DNA of 64,000 nt from an uncultured Clostridia bacterium (GTDB lineage Bacteria; Bacillota; Clostridia; UBA1381), in assembly GCA_947626135.1 (NCBI GenBank), contig CANQQZ010000011.1, positions 1 through 64,000 of the forward strand. The letters are read 5' to 3'. This document shows, piece after piece, positions 29,446 through 37,555 of this stretch. The translations under genes were made by a program, and so were the position numbers. The notes below the pieces were generated by a model. It did no database searches and was not told where the DNA came from. It saw only the letters and a list, made by a program, of their open reading frames with translations. Every line of letters starts with the position of its first letter. Positions within the stretch are counted from its first letter, which is position 1.

Positions 29446-29493
29446 GCAAAAACGAAGCACATGTATCGGCTACGGAAAAGGGAGGGATTAACC

Positions 29494-30009
29494 ATTAGCA
29501 AGAATGATTTGCAAATCAATGAGGAAATTCGCGACAATGAGGTAAGATTAGTGTCCGAATCGGGCGGTCAGCTTGGCGTAATGAGTTCTGCGAAGGCTTT
29601 GAGCATAGCGGAGGAAAAGGGTCTTGACTTAGTTAAGATTGCGCCGCAGGCGGCGCCGCCTGTGTGTAAGCTCATGGATTACGGCAAGTATAAATTCGAG
29701 CTTAATAAGCGCGAAAAGGAAAACAGGCGAAATCAGAAGGTGGTAAACGTCAAGGAGGTACAGCTTTCCCCGTCGATTGATACCAATGATTTCAACACAA
29801 AATGCCGTAACGCTCAGAAGTTCCTCAGAAACGGAGATAAGGTAAGAGTTATGGTTCGTTTCAGAGGGCGCGAGGTAAGTCATTCGGAAATCGGGTTTAC
29901 GCTTCTCGCCCGCTTTGCCGAGCAGTGCAGCGAGGTCGGTTCGGTTGACAGACCGGCGAAATTAGAGGGAAGGAACATGGTTATGTTCCTTAGCCCGTTG
30001 TCACAATAA
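29494..30009 (+). CDS. infC: Translation initiation factor IF-3
   Basis: 171 aa. The start is placed at ATT 29494: AAGGGAGGG lies 7 nt upstream and the protein then begins (M)SKNDLQINEEIRDNEVRL, exactly where IF-3 proteins begin. An in-frame ATG at 29461 would add 11 unrelated residues and put the ribosome site inside the gene. AUU starts are characteristic of infC and let IF-3 limit its own synthesis. The N-domain ends near residue 75, followed by a Lys-rich linker (KREKENRRNQK) and the C-domain (VKEVQLSPSIDTNDFNTK). It binds the 30S subunit and checks the start codon. First gene of the infC-rpmI-rplT operon. Confidence 0.96.
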   Translation: MSKNDLQINEEIRDNEVRLVSESGGQLGVMSSAKALSIAEEKGLDLVKIAPQAAPPVCKLMDYGKYKFELNKREKENRRNQKVVNVKEVQLSPSIDTNDFNTKCRNAQKFLRNGDKVRVMVRFRGREVSHSEIGFTLLARFAEQCSEVGSVDRPAKLEGRNMVMFLSPLSQ

Positions 30010-30059
30010 CAGCAGATAGTTTTTCTGTAAGTATACAATCTGGGAAGGAGAATATTACA

Positions 30060-30263
30060 ATGGCAAAGACTAAGATTAAGACACACAGAGGCGCTGCCAA
30101 GAGATTCAATCTCACTAAGAACGGTAAGGTTAAGATGAACAAGTCGTTCAGACGCCACATTCTTAACAAGAAGACAACAAAGAGAAAAAGACATTTGAGG
30201 AAGCAGGCTTATTGCTCCAAGGCAAACGCCGCAGTAATCAAAAAGCTTATTCCGTACAAATAA
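30060..30263 (+). CDS. rpmI: 50S ribosomal protein bL35
   Basis: 67 aa, highly basic, beginning MAKTKIKTHRGAAKRF and containing 'KRKRHLRKQAYCSKANAAVI', typical of bL35 in length and sequence. It has a good ribosome site (GGAAGGAGAA) and sits 50 bp after infC and 21 bp before rplT, the conserved order. It binds 23S rRNA in the large subunit. Expression is expected to follow the upstream attenuator. Confidence 0.97.
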   Translation: MAKTKIKTHRGAAKRFNLTKNGKVKMNKSFRRHILNKKTTKRKRHLRKQAYCSKANAAVIKKLIPYK

Positions 30264-30284
30264 TTGAAAGAGAGGTAGAAACTA

Positions 30285-30638
30285 ATGGCAAGAGTAAAAG
30301 GCGCATTAAATACAAGAAAAAGGCACAAGAAAATCTTAAAGCTTGCTAAAGGCTACTACGGCGCTCAGAGCAAGCAGTTCAGAACAGCCAATCAGGCGGT
30401 CATGCGCGCGATGCAGAACGCGTATATCGGCAGAAAAAGAAGAAAGAGAGACTTCCGCCGTATGTGGATTACAAGAATAAGCGCGGCGGCAAAAATGAAC
30501 GGTATGAACTATTCGACGTTTATGAACGGTCTTAAAAAGGCGAACATTGACCTTAACCGCAAGATGCTTTCAGAGATTGCCGTAGCTGATCCCGCGGCAT
30601 TCGCAAAGCTTGTCGAGACGGCAAAGAACGCGAGATAA
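30285..30638 (+). CDS. rplT: 50S ribosomal protein bL20
   Basis: 117 aa, beginning [20 protein letters not shown] with the long basic N-terminal helix and the '[18 protein letters not shown]' block characteristic of bL20. It is an early 23S rRNA assembly protein and, by family knowledge, the autogenous repressor of this operon through the leader. The ribosome site GAAAGAGAGG lies just upstream. Last gene of the operon, followed by an intrinsic terminator. Confidence 0.97.
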   Translation: MARVKGALNTRKRHKKILKLAKGYYGAQSKQFRTANQAVMRAMQNAYIGRKRRKRDFRRMWITRISAAAKMNGMNYSTFMNGLKKANIDLNRKMLSEIAVADPAAFAKLVETAKNAR

Positions 30639-30661
30639 ATCAACGAAAATATGCTTTTGTT

Positions 30662-30694
30662 TACGGAGTGGCTTTAAGCCGCTCCGTATTTTTT
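30662..30694 (+). terminator. Terminator of the infC-rpmI-rplT operon
   Basis: ACGGAGTGGC (30663-30672) pairs with GCCGCTCCGT (30678-30687), with one G-U pair, followed by a T-run. The rest of 30695-30825 shows only a small hairpin (30717-30736) and no gene. Confidence 0.88.
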
Positions 30695-30825
30695 GCCGCG
30701 GATATCGGCGGACATACGCGTTATGAATATAACGCGCCGTGCAGGTTTTGATTTTCCATAATAATCCTTAAGGATGTATGCGCATACTGTTAATACAATA
30801 TCAATACGGGCGTATATGTCCGTGT

Positions 30826-32250
30826 TTATTCGGTTATGTAGATCCTTGTGCGCAGGGGAATTGTATCGGCTATCCAGTTAATATCGGGCGCTTTAAGACG
30901 CACGCAGCCGTGCGAGATTTTCACTCCGACCCGCCCGTCGTATTCTCCGCCGCCGTAATAGAGCAGAGTCGAATGCAGCGCATAGCCGTTATAAAAACGA
31001 AGCACGGGTCCCACATAATACGAGCCGTAATCCCAGAAGGTGCGCTCTATGTATTCGAAGGAGCCGGTTATCGTGGGCGTGCCCGGCGCGCCTATCGCGC
31101 AAGGCGCGGTGTATATCCTGCGCCAATGATTTTCATACCCCTGATATACGCGTACTGTATATTCGGATTTGGATACCCAAATCATATAATCCGTGCGGCT
31201 CGAGATATTCCATTTATTAACCGGCTCATACTGCTTAACCGTCTCGCTTTCCCCGATTATAATATCAAGATGGTCGCCGTAATCCTTCGATTCAATCGGC
31301 GCCTCGAAGGCTTCGGCAAGCGAGCGGACGGGCACGTAAGCGCTGCCGGAAAAATATCGCGGAGCGGTGGGAAGATATATGTCTTCGCCGAAGAAGGTTG
31401 CGTAAGTGGAATTCATGTTGTAAATTATTTGTTTATCTCCGACGGAGCATACCACGCTGTCGTAGCTTTTGTCATAATATACCGATATTCCCATTGCCTC
31501 CGCCACCGCGCGCACGGGCACGAGCGTATTTCCGTCAACTATGCGGGCTCGGTCCGGGAGCTTGGGCTGATCGCCGCCGACATAGACGACGACATCCTTT
31601 TCCCAGAGCGGTACGGCGGTGAATATGTAGGAGTTATACGGCACGACCGCGCCGCTTGCGTTACGATACCAGTCGGTCGTGATTTCAAACGATTTGCCGG
31701 CGTAAGTTACCGTATCGTAGTATTGGAGGGACTGCGCTCCGTCGGCGAGCTTTACGGTGAAGCTGTCGCCGAGCGCATATTCTGGCACGTCGAGATGCAT
31801 ATTTATGCTTTCCGTCGCCGCGCCGATATGCTCGCTGCCGCTTCCGGCAAGTGCTCCGGTTTTGTCGTATACTTCGATTTTTATTGTTGATTCGATAACA
31901 TGCTTTTTCTTGCTTATTTGAATAGTGAAATCAAGTGTCGATGCCGTGGGAGCGCCGGACGAGGGCGTGTATGTGGGCTCGGCTGTCCGCACCGGATTGT
32001 CTGCGGGTTCGGTGCTTTCGGGCAAATCCGTTTCCTCCGGTCCGGCGGTCTGAACGGCGGCTTCCGCCGCCGCGGACGCTTCGGGCTCCGGCGAAACGTC
32101 GGGCATTGCTGTAATCTCCGGCGCAGGTGACGCCGAATAAACCGGCGGCTGTGAAGCCTGCGGTCCGGGCGCGGCATACGTTGTGCCGCAATATATGAAC
32201 GCTGCGGATAAAACCGAAGCAAGTGCTGCTGATTTTAACTTTCCTTTCAT
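30826..32250 (-). CDS. Secreted L,D-transpeptidase (YkuD) with copper-amine-oxidase-like domain
   Basis: 474 aa. Signal peptide (MKGKLKSAALASVLSAAFIY), then a Pro/Glu/Ala-rich linker (about 30-110) and a beta domain (about 115-190). A copper amine oxidase N-terminal-like domain with 'VPVRAVAEAMG' and 'VPVRSLAEAF' follows, a common wall-binding module in Clostridia. The C-terminal YkuD domain has the catalytic SHGCVRL motif (Cys449, His447) and an upstream 'YALHST' histidine. Such enzymes make 3-3 crosslinks in peptidoglycan or attach proteins to it. It has its own promoter and a GGGGGGAT ribosome site. Monocistronic, between the ribosomal operon and ymdB. Confidence 0.88.
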   Translation of the reverse strand: MKGKLKSAALASVLSAAFIYCGTTYAAPGPQASQPPVYSASPAPEITAMPDVSPEPEASAAAEAAVQTAGPEETDLPESTEPADNPVRTAEPTYTPSSGAPTASTLDFTIQISKKKHVIESTIKIEVYDKTGALAGSGSEHIGAATESINMHLDVPEYALGDSFTVKLADGAQSLQYYDTVTYAGKSFEITTDWYRNASGAVVPYNSYIFTAVPLWEKDVVVYVGGDQPKLPDRARIVDGNTLVPVRAVAEAMGISVYYDKSYDSVVCSVGDKQIIYNMNSTYATFFGEDIYLPTAPRYFSGSAYVPVRSLAEAFEAPIESKDYGDHLDIIIGESETVKQYEPVNKWNISSRTDYMIWVSKSEYTVRVYQGYENHWRRIYTAPCAIGAPGTPTITGSFEYIERTFWDYGSYYVGPVLRFYNGYALHSTLLYYGGGEYDGRVGVKISHGCVRLKAPDINWIADTIPLRTRIYITE

Positions 32251-32282
32251 GAAAAAAATCCCCCCGATGTCATTATATTACA

Positions 32283-32311
32283 ATGATAACATAAGGAGGA
32301 TACAAAGTCAA
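32283..32311 (-). promoter_or_regulatory. Promoter of the L,D-transpeptidase gene
   Basis: On the minus strand, TTGACT (32311-32306) and TATCAT (32288-32283) with a 17-bp spacer, 33 bp upstream of the start codon. Confidence 0.72.
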
Positions 32312-32339
32312 TCCGGTATTTTTGCCGCGGGAGATTTTT

Positions 32340-33131
32340 TTAGCGCGGCTCGCGGATAAACAGTCGTTTTGTGTCTGCGCAGAGTCCGGTATTCTCATCG
32401 ATGTCAAAAATACAGCCGCAAAACTGCCCGGCGCCGGAAGCGGGACGGAATTTCTGCGGGAGCGCTGTCAGGAATTTTTTCAGAATAATATCCTTATCCA
32501 TGCCGAGAACGGAGATTTGCGGACCCGTCATGCCCAAATCACTGATATAGCCGGTGCCGTTTGGCAAAATCATGTCATCGGCTGTCTGCACATGCGTGTG
32601 AGTGCCGAACACCGCGCTTACGCGTCCGTCGAGAAAGAAGCCCATAGCCTGCTTTTCGGACGTTGCCTCAGCGTGAAAATCGACGAAAATAAAGTCTGTC
32701 GTTTCCCGGATTTGCCTGAGAGCATTTTCCGCCGCTTCAAACGGCGAGTTATGGGAATAATTTAAAAACGTTTGCCCTATCAGATTTATGACCGCTATTT
32801 TTGCGCCGTTTTTCGCTGTCATTACAGTATAGCCCTGACCGGGCACGGAGCCGCAGAAATTAAGCGGACGTATGACATTTCCGCCGTGGTTTATGATGCT
32901 GCGCAGCTCGTTCAGGGAGCCCCACGCGTGATTACCGAGCGTGATAAGATCCACTCCGGAGCGGATAAGCTCGTCATATGTTGAGCGGGTCAGACCGTTG
33001 CCGTGCGCCGCGTTTTCACCGTTCGCTATTACAAAGCAAATATTTTCGCGGTATCTGAGGTCATCGACATATTTGAACAGCATGTCGCGTCCGACACGGC
33101 TTACCACGTCGCCTATACATAAAATTTTCAT
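32340..33131 (-). CDS. ymdB: YmdB-family metallophosphoesterase (cyclic nucleotide phosphodiesterase)
   Basis: 263 aa, the usual family length. Begins MKILCIGDVVSRVGRD (metal-binding Asp), then ANGENAAHGNG, LGNHAWG (NH motif), VDFHAEATSEK and FGTHTHVQTAD, the ordered metal-ligand motifs of YmdB/DR1281 phosphoesterases. The B. subtilis enzyme hydrolyses 2',3'-cyclic nucleotides and influences biofilm and motility decisions together with RNase Y. In many Firmicutes ymdB directly follows rny; here rny is about 2.7 kb away with the his genes between, on the same strand. The start has AAGGA and a near-consensus promoter. Confidence 0.88.
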   Translation of the reverse strand: MKILCIGDVVSRVGRDMLFKYVDDLRYRENICFVIANGENAAHGNGLTRSTYDELIRSGVDLITLGNHAWGSLNELRSIINHGGNVIRPLNFCGSVPGQGYTVMTAKNGAKIAVINLIGQTFLNYSHNSPFEAAENALRQIRETTDFIFVDFHAEATSEKQAMGFFLDGRVSAVFGTHTHVQTADDMILPNGTGYISDLGMTGPQISVLGMDKDIILKKFLTALPQKFRPASGAGQFCGCIFDIDENTGLCADTKRLFIREPR

Positions 33132-33158
33132 GTTAAAGTCCTTCTTTCCAATGAAATA

Positions 33159-33187
33159 ATTTTAGCAGACTTGCGGCAAATAGTCAA
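33159..33187 (-). promoter_or_regulatory. ymdB promoter
   Basis: Minus strand: TTGACT (33187-33182) and TAAAAT (33164-33159), 17-bp spacer, 28 bp before the start codon. Confidence 0.75.
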
Positions 33188-33232
33188 GAAAAACAGAAAT
33201 TTCGTATTTATTCTTATAATCGCTTTGTGCTA

Positions 33233-33261
33233 TTGCTATTTTTTAAAGAATGTGGTATACT
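33233..33261 (+). promoter_or_regulatory. hisH promoter (extended -10)
   Basis: TTGCTA (33233-33238) and TGG-TATACT (-10 at 33256-33261), 17-bp spacer, divergent from ymdB. hisH starts at 33293 behind GGGAGAAA. Confidence 0.65.
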
Positions 33262-33292
33262 TTGTATAAATTCAAATTACGGGAGAAAATAA

Positions 33293-33886
33293 ATGATTGC
33301 TGTTATAGATTACGGCGCAGGAAATCTGCGCAGCGTAAAAAACGCTCTGGCGTATCTGGGCGAGCAAGCGGAGATTACCGGCGATAAGGACACGATTTTA
33401 GCGGCGGATAAGGTGATTTTGCCCGGAGTGGGCGCTTTCGGAGAGGCGATGGCGAGCCTTGAAAAAAAAGGGCTTGACGGCGTAATACGAGAGGTCATAG
33501 CGGCTGAAAAGCCGTTCCTGGGCATATGTCTGGGCTTGCAGCTTTTATTTGAGGAAAGCGATGAGAGCCCGGGAGTACGAGGGCTCGGCGTGTTCCGGGG
33601 CAGGGTGGTAAGGATACCCGACAGAGGCTTAAAAATTCCGCATATGGGCTGGAACGATATAACCTTGGCGAAGGAAAGCAGGATTTTAACGGGAAACCCG
33701 TTCGTGTATTTTGTCCATTCGTATTATGTGACGACGCCCGATACGGAAATCGTCTCGGCGTATGCCGAATACGGTGAACGCTTAGCGGTCGCTGTCGAGC
33801 GGGGCAGCGTGTTCGCCGTGCAGTTCCATCCGGAAAAAAGCGGAGAAGCGGGCATGGCGATTTTGAAAAGATTTGCGGAGATGTAA
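33293..33886 (+). CDS. hisH: Imidazole glycerol phosphate synthase, glutaminase subunit HisH
   Basis: 197 aa. A class I glutamine amidotransferase with nucleophile Cys79 in GICLGLQ, His179 and Glu181 in VQFHPEK, and the oxyanion-strand GVGAFG motif. It frees ammonia from glutamine and passes it to HisF to make IGP and AICAR in histidine synthesis. hisF lies about 530 bp downstream on the same strand, an unusually wide gap for this pair; the gap is filled by repeat elements and a small degraded ORF. No other his genes are in the window. Confidence 0.96.
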   Translation: MIAVIDYGAGNLRSVKNALAYLGEQAEITGDKDTILAADKVILPGVGAFGEAMASLEKKGLDGVIREVIAAEKPFLGICLGLQLLFEESDESPGVRGLGVFRGRVVRIPDRGLKIPHMGWNDITLAKESRILTGNPFVYFVHSYYVTTPDTEIVSAYAEYGERLAVAVERGSVFAVQFHPEKSGEAGMAILKRFAEM

Positions 33887-33911
33887 ATTTTAGTTTATGC
33901 GTGTAAATAGC

Positions 33912-33929
33912 CTTCCCCTTAAGGGGAAG
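33912..33929. repeat. Short perfect palindrome CTTCCCCTTAAGGGGAAG
   Basis: An 18-bp perfect palindrome just after hisH. It opens a cluster of C/G-run repeats between hisH and hisF. Confidence 0.7.
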
Positions 33930-33974
33930 CCTAATACCCGCCATATGCGATTTTTGCTTACGGAAACGCTCTGC

Positions 33975-34024
33975 TTGCGCCCCTTGTTAAAGGGGAGAGG
34001 GCCAACGAAGTTGGCGAGGGGATT
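33975..34024. repeat. Intergenic repeat element, copy B
   Basis: CCCCTTGTTAAAGGGG followed by GCCAACGAAGTTGGC and GAGGGGATT. It is an imperfect inverted relative of the element at 34072-34124 (same order: 'AATCCCTC', short hairpin, 'CCCTTTxACAAGGG'). Elements of this type are common as dispersed, non-coding hairpin repeats in Clostridia genomes. Confidence 0.65.
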
Positions 34025-34071
34025 CCGCAATTACAGCCAATCGCTTAAATATGCGGTTTTTTTTAAAAATG

Positions 34072-34124
34072 AATCCCTCCACCGCCTTCGGCGGTCCCCC
34101 TCCCTTTGACAAGGGAGACTTGCA
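34072..34124. repeat. Intergenic repeat element, copy C (inverted to B)
   Basis: AATCCCTCC, then ACCGCCTTCGGCGGT hairpin, then CCCTTTGACAAGGG and ACTTG. With copy B it forms an inverted pair separated by about 47 bp, like the ends of a small non-autonomous element. Transposition history is inferred, not shown. Confidence 0.65.
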
Positions 34125-34191
34125 CCCGCCGTTTACGTTACCCCGATAAACTAAAATTTACCCCGGGAGGAGAAGGAATGAGAAGGACGGT

Positions 34192-34356
34192 ATGGATTTT
34201 GGCGGCGGCGAAGCGGTGCGCGTGGAATTTGACCGCGGCGCGTATAGCAAATACAGACCGAACGAGGGACTGTCGCTATACAGACGCGGCGGGCGCACGC
34301 TTATACGTCCCGAGTCGATAGCGTTCTCAATATCAGCGTGGACGGCTTGGAGGTAA
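34192..34356 (+). pseudogene. Short unidentified reading frame, possibly a degraded gene
   Basis: A 54-codon frame from ATG 34192 reads like natural protein ([20 protein letters not shown], then RTLIRPESI). Near its end a neighbouring frame reads ISVDGLEVK and stops, as if one base had shifted. A strong ribosome site (GGGAGGAGAAGG, about 34166-34177) instead serves ATG 34179 in a different frame. No family is recognised. It sits between the repeat pair and hisF and is probably a remnant, but could be a real small protein. Confidence 0.3.
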
Positions 34357-34413
34357 AATAACCGCCGCGCCGTCGGTCGGAACGCGGAAAATACGATTGA
34401 ATAAGGAGCAGGT

Positions 34414-35175
34414 ATGTACGCGAAAAGGATTATACCGTGCCTGGACGTGAATAACGGGCGCGTGGTAAAGGGAGTAAATTTTGTGAATCTGACGGACGCG
34501 GGCGACCCTGTGGAGTGCGCGAAGGCGTATAACGCGGCGGGCGCGGACGAGCTTGTGTTTCTGGACATAACCGCATCGTCGGATGCGCGAGGCACAGTCG
34601 TCGGCATGGTCGAGGCGGTGGCGCGCGAGGTATTCATACCGTTTACCGTAGGCGGAGGAATACGCACGGTCGGTGATTTCCGGAGGATATTAAACGCGGG
34701 CGCGGACAAGGTCGCTGTAAATTCCGCGGCGATAAAGCGTCCGGAGCTGATAAGCGAGGCTGCGGAGGTGTTTGGCAGTCAGTGTGTGGTGTGCGCGATC
34801 GACGCGAAAAGAAAAAGCGATAACACCGGCTGGGAGGTGTATCTTAACGGCGGCAGGGTCAATACCGGCATCGACGCTCAGGTGTGGGCGAAAAAGGCGG
34901 AGGAGCTGGGCGCCGGAGAGATACTTCTGTCAAGTATGGACTGCGACGGCACCAGATCCGGATATGATTTGGAGCTGACCCGCGCGGTGTCGGGAAACGC
35001 GGGGATACCGGTAATTGCGTCGGGCGGCGCGGGAACTATGGAGCATTTTCTCGACGCGTTCCGGGAGGGGCGCGCCGACGCGGTACTTGCGGCAAGCCTG
35101 TTTCATTTTAAGGAAATGGAAATTATGGATTTAAAGCGCTACCTTGCCGAAAACGGCGAAAGCGTAAGAATATAA
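34414..35175 (+). CDS. hisF: Imidazole glycerol phosphate synthase, cyclase subunit HisF
   Basis: 253 aa TIM barrel. The catalytic Asp11 (IPCLDV) and Asp130 (CAIDAKR) are both at their classical positions, with phosphate-binding GGGIR and ASGGAG motifs. It uses HisH-derived ammonia to convert PRFAR into imidazole glycerol phosphate and AICAR. Start at ATG 34414 with AAGGAGC upstream. It is followed 15 bp later by a small membrane protein gene, which probably shares its transcript. Confidence 0.96.
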   Translation: MYAKRIIPCLDVNNGRVVKGVNFVNLTDAGDPVECAKAYNAAGADELVFLDITASSDARGTVVGMVEAVAREVFIPFTVGGGIRTVGDFRRILNAGADKVAVNSAAIKRPELISEAAEVFGSQCVVCAIDAKRKSDNTGWEVYLNGGRVNTGIDAQVWAKKAEELGAGEILLSSMDCDGTRSGYDLELTRAVSGNAGIPVIASGGAGTMEHFLDAFREGRADAVLAASLFHFKEMEIMDLKRYLAENGESVRI

Positions 35176-35190
35176 AGGAGAGATAAAATT

Positions 35191-35619
35191 ATGGCAAAGA
35201 AGCTCGGAAAGGGTCTTAACGAGGATACGCATTTTATAAAGCGCGGAAAATTCGAAATGGAAACGGCGAAGATTTACCTTATAATCGCGCTCATTGTGTT
35301 TCATATCGTGCCGCTGGCGTTTGTTTTCATGGGCGAAACGGGTCTTAACGTTTTGTTCAACATGTTTCTGTATACGATAAATACGATTTTTCTGTTCGGC
35401 ATTGGCTTGTTTTACGGAATAAGGGTGGGCTATAATTTCAAGTTCCCGCTTGTCCTTACGCTCATTTCGGTGCTGTCGTTCGTGTTTTATTATAACAGCG
35501 ATATGATTTTTACCGACGCTAATTATTATATTATGACCGGAATTATTACTCTCATAGTGTATGCGGTATTCTCGTTTTTGTTTACGGCTGCCGGGGGCTG
35601 GCTGAAACGATTCTTTTAA
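35191..35619 (+). CDS. Small four-helix membrane protein, unknown function
   Basis: 142 aa. A charged N-terminus (MAKKLGKGLNEDTHFIKRGKF) precedes four hydrophobic helices at about residues 28-48, 55-75, 89-107 and 112-136. No recognised family motif. The ribosome site AAAGGAGAG is good. It follows hisF by 15 bp and ends before a strong terminator, so it is co-transcribed with hisF, but a link to histidine synthesis is not supported by the sequence. Confidence 0.7.
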   Translation: MAKKLGKGLNEDTHFIKRGKFEMETAKIYLIIALIVFHIVPLAFVFMGETGLNVLFNMFLYTINTIFLFGIGLFYGIRVGYNFKFPLVLTLISVLSFVFYYNSDMIFTDANYYIMTGIITLIVYAVFSFLFTAAGGWLKRFF

Positions 35620-35635
35620 TTAAACGGACATACGC

Positions 35636-35675
35636 ATGATAAAAGGAACAGGGCAGCCCCTGTTCCTTTTATCAT
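35636..35675. terminator. Strong terminator, 18-bp stem
   Basis: A perfect 18-bp stem from ATGATAAAAGG (35636) to CCTTTTATCAT (ending 35675), with a CAGC loop. It ends the hisF transcript and has A/T runs on both sides, so it can also stop transcription coming from rny. Confidence 0.88.
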
Positions 35676-35684
35676 AGTGCAAAG

Positions 35685-35797
35685 AAAAAAGAGGCACCTA
35701 CAGAACGGGTAGAAGCAAGCGTCCGAAGATCTGTTTCCTACCTTTATCGCAGGAAAATCATCGAGCCTCGGTGCTTCCGCTCTGTAAAGAGCCTCTT
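35685..35797 (-). ncRNA. Folded RNA directly 3' of rny (unidentified)
   Basis: Read leftward, AAGAGGC (35797-35791) pairs with GCCTCTT (35695-35689) about 100 nt away and is followed by a T-run, so the fold ends as an intrinsic terminator. Inside, ACAGAGCGG (35785-35777) pairs with CCGTTCTGT (35708-35700) including a G-U pair, GAAGC pairs with GCTTC, and an apical TTTCCT/AGGAAA hairpin remains. The G-U pair would be an A-C mismatch on the other strand, which supports the leftward transcript. It may be the rny 3' UTR or a processed small RNA. No known class assigned. Confidence 0.5.
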
Positions 35798-35807
35798 ATT
35801 CACAGGT

Positions 35808-37370
35808 TTACTTCGCGTAATCCACCGCGCGCGTCTCCCTTATCAGACTTACCTTGATCTGACCGGGATACTCAAGCTCGGCTTCTATACGCTTCACGAT
35901 ATTTTTTGCGACCATGATCATGCCGTCGTCATTTATAACATCGGGCTTAATCATAATCCTTACCTCGCGTCCCGCCTGAATAGCGAACGACTTATCAACT
36001 CCGTCGAAGCTGTTTGCTATTTCTTCAAGCTTCTGTAAACGTTTAACGTAGGTTTCAAGATTTTCGCGTCTTGCTCCGGGGCGCGCGGCTGAAACAGCGT
36101 CCGCCGCCTGCACCAGCGAAGCTACGAGAGTCTGCGGCTCTACGTCGCCGTGATGTGCCATTATGGCGTGAATAACTTCTTTATTTTCATGATACTTCTT
36201 CGCGATATCCGCGCCGATAGTAACATGAGATCCCTCCACCTCATGGTCAACGGCTTTGCCTATGTCGTGCAAAAGACCGGCTCGCTTTGCCAGGGTGATG
36301 TCCGTGCCGAGCTCGCCCGCCATTACACCGGCGAGATTGGCAACTTCAATTGAATGCTTAAGAACGTTCTGACCGTATGATGTACGGAATCTGAGCTTGC
36401 CCAAAAGCTTGATAAGCTCGGGATGGAGCCCGTGTACGCCCGTTTCAAACGCGGCGTTCTCGCCCTCCTGCTTGATTACGGCGTCGACTTCCTTCTTTGC
36501 CTTCTTGACCGACTCCTCTATCCGCGCCGGATGAATGCGTCCGTCAACTATAAGCTTTTCCAATGCGACCTTGGCTACCTCGCGGCGTATCGGGTCAAAG
36601 CTTGACACGATAACCGCTTCGGGCGTATCGTCGATTATCAGATCAACGCCCGTTAAGGTTTCGAGAGTTCTGATATTTCGTCCCTCGCGTCCTATTATGC
36701 GGCCCTTCATTTCGTCGCTGGGAAGGTTTACGACCGATACGGTCGTTTCCGCGACATGATCGGCGGCAACCTTCTGAATTGAAAGAGCAACAATGTTCTT
36801 TGCGTTCTTTTCAGCGTTTTCTTTTGCTTCCTGCTCAATTTCTTTAACCATTTTAGCGGCGTCGCGCCGTGTCTGCGCTTCAATATCCTTTAACAGAATT
36901 TCGCGCGCCTCATCGTGCGTCATACCCGAAATCTTTTCGAGCTCCGCTATCTGGCGGTTTTTAATTTCTGCAATTTCATTTTCCTTGGCTTCAAGGTTCT
37001 TCAGCTGCTTTGTAAGCTGCTGATCCTTTTTCTCCAAGTTTTCGGCTTTCTTGTCTAAGTTTTCTTCCTTCTGATTAATCCTGCGTTCCTGGCGGTTGAG
37101 TTCGTTTCTGCGGTCTTTGATCTCCTTATCGAGATCGGCGCGCAGACGCTGGTTTTCCTCCTTAGCCTCAAGCATAAGCTCGCGCTTTTTTGCCGCGCCT
37201 GATTTTTCGGCGTCGGTGAGTATTGCCGCCGCTTTTTCCTCGGCGCTTCCGAAAAGCGCCTCGGCTGTCTTTTTGCGGCGCGAAATTCCCATTGGAATTC
37301 CCGCGGCAAAGCCCGCCGCAAGACCTACAAGGAGCGCAACGATTATCAGTATAATCGATAGTGTTTCTAT
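35808..37370 (-). CDS. rny: Ribonuclease Y
   Basis: Endoribonuclease of bulk mRNA decay, membrane bound. From the first ATG (37292) the protein would be 494 aa and lack the membrane anchor. The frame continues upstream and encodes a clear N-terminal helix ([17 protein letters not shown]). Starting at ATA 37370-37368 gives 520 aa, the length of B. subtilis RNase Y, with a G-run ribosome site 9 nt upstream; no ATG, GTG or TTG is available there. A long coiled coil (about 50-200) follows, then a KH domain ([15 protein letters not shown]) and an HD domain (LLHDIGKA with HH/HD metal ligands in 'IMAHHGD'). It has a long folded leader and its own promoter. The start codon is inferred; identity is certain. 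Confidence 0.93.
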   Translation of the reverse strand: METLSIILIIVALLVGLAAGFAAGIPMGISRRKKTAEALFGSAEEKAAAILTDAEKSGAAKKRELMLEAKEENQRLRADLDKEIKDRRNELNRQERRINQKEENLDKKAENLEKKDQQLTKQLKNLEAKENEIAEIKNRQIAELEKISGMTHDEAREILLKDIEAQTRRDAAKMVKEIEQEAKENAEKNAKNIVALSIQKVAADHVAETTVSVVNLPSDEMKGRIIGREGRNIRTLETLTGVDLIIDDTPEAVIVSSFDPIRREVAKVALEKLIVDGRIHPARIEESVKKAKKEVDAVIKQEGENAAFETGVHGLHPELIKLLGKLRFRTSYGQNVLKHSIEVANLAGVMAGELGTDITLAKRAGLLHDIGKAVDHEVEGSHVTIGADIAKKYHENKEVIHAIMAHHGDVEPQTLVASLVQAADAVSAARPGARRENLETYVKRLQKLEEIANSFDGVDKSFAIQAGREVRIMIKPDVINDDGMIMVAKNIVKRIEAELEYPGQIKVSLIRETRAVDYAK

Positions 37371-37379
37371 TGTAACACA

Positions 37380-37555
37380 CCCCCGTCTAAGTAAATTTAC
37401 CCGAAACCTGCATAGGGGGCGAGCTTAAAAATGAAGGTTCTATTTATATACACTTTCGCGGAACCGGACAAACAAGGCGTTTGCAGGTATCTGCCTTACT
37501 CCTCCGGCATATTCCATAGAGCGACCATATTTAAGCAGCTCCGTCTGCCTTCGGG
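37380..37555 (-). promoter_or_regulatory. Folded rny leader RNA (rod-like, possibly a 6S-type or autoregulatory RNA)
   Basis: On the rny transcript: CCCGAA (37555-37550) pairs with TTCGGG (37405-37400); GCTTAAA (37536-37530) with TTTAAGC (37429-37423); GGAA-TATG-CCGGA (37515-37503) with TCCGGTTCC (37468-37460); and an apical AAGGCAG hairpin closes at GCCTT (37478-37474). A C-run (37420-37415) can also pair with the G-run used as ribosome site (37384-37380). The long rod with internal bubbles is reminiscent of 6S RNA in shape and length, but no sequence signature was recognised. Either a regulatory 5' UTR or an RNA processed from it. Confidence 0.5.

Noticed and set aside
29164-29460. N-terminal extension of lactate dehydrogenase
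   Set aside because: The extra 99 residues lie over the infC promoter and attenuator and match no LDH; the TTG at 29163 gives the normal family length.
29461-29493. ATG start for infC
   Set aside because: The ribosome site lies downstream of it, and IF-3 family alignment supports the ATT start at 29494.
33912-34124. CRISPR array
   Set aside because: Only a few related hairpin elements in mixed orientation; no regular spacers and no cas genes.
34179-34321. 47-codon frame with a strong ribosome site between hisH and hisF
   Set aside because: Its product ([14 protein letters not shown]...) is Arg/Thr-rich and not protein-like; the overlapping frame from 34192 looks more natural.
37380-37555. 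Firm assignment of the rny leader as 6S RNA
   Set aside because: Shape and length are suggestive, but no diagnostic sequence could be confirmed without a covariance search.
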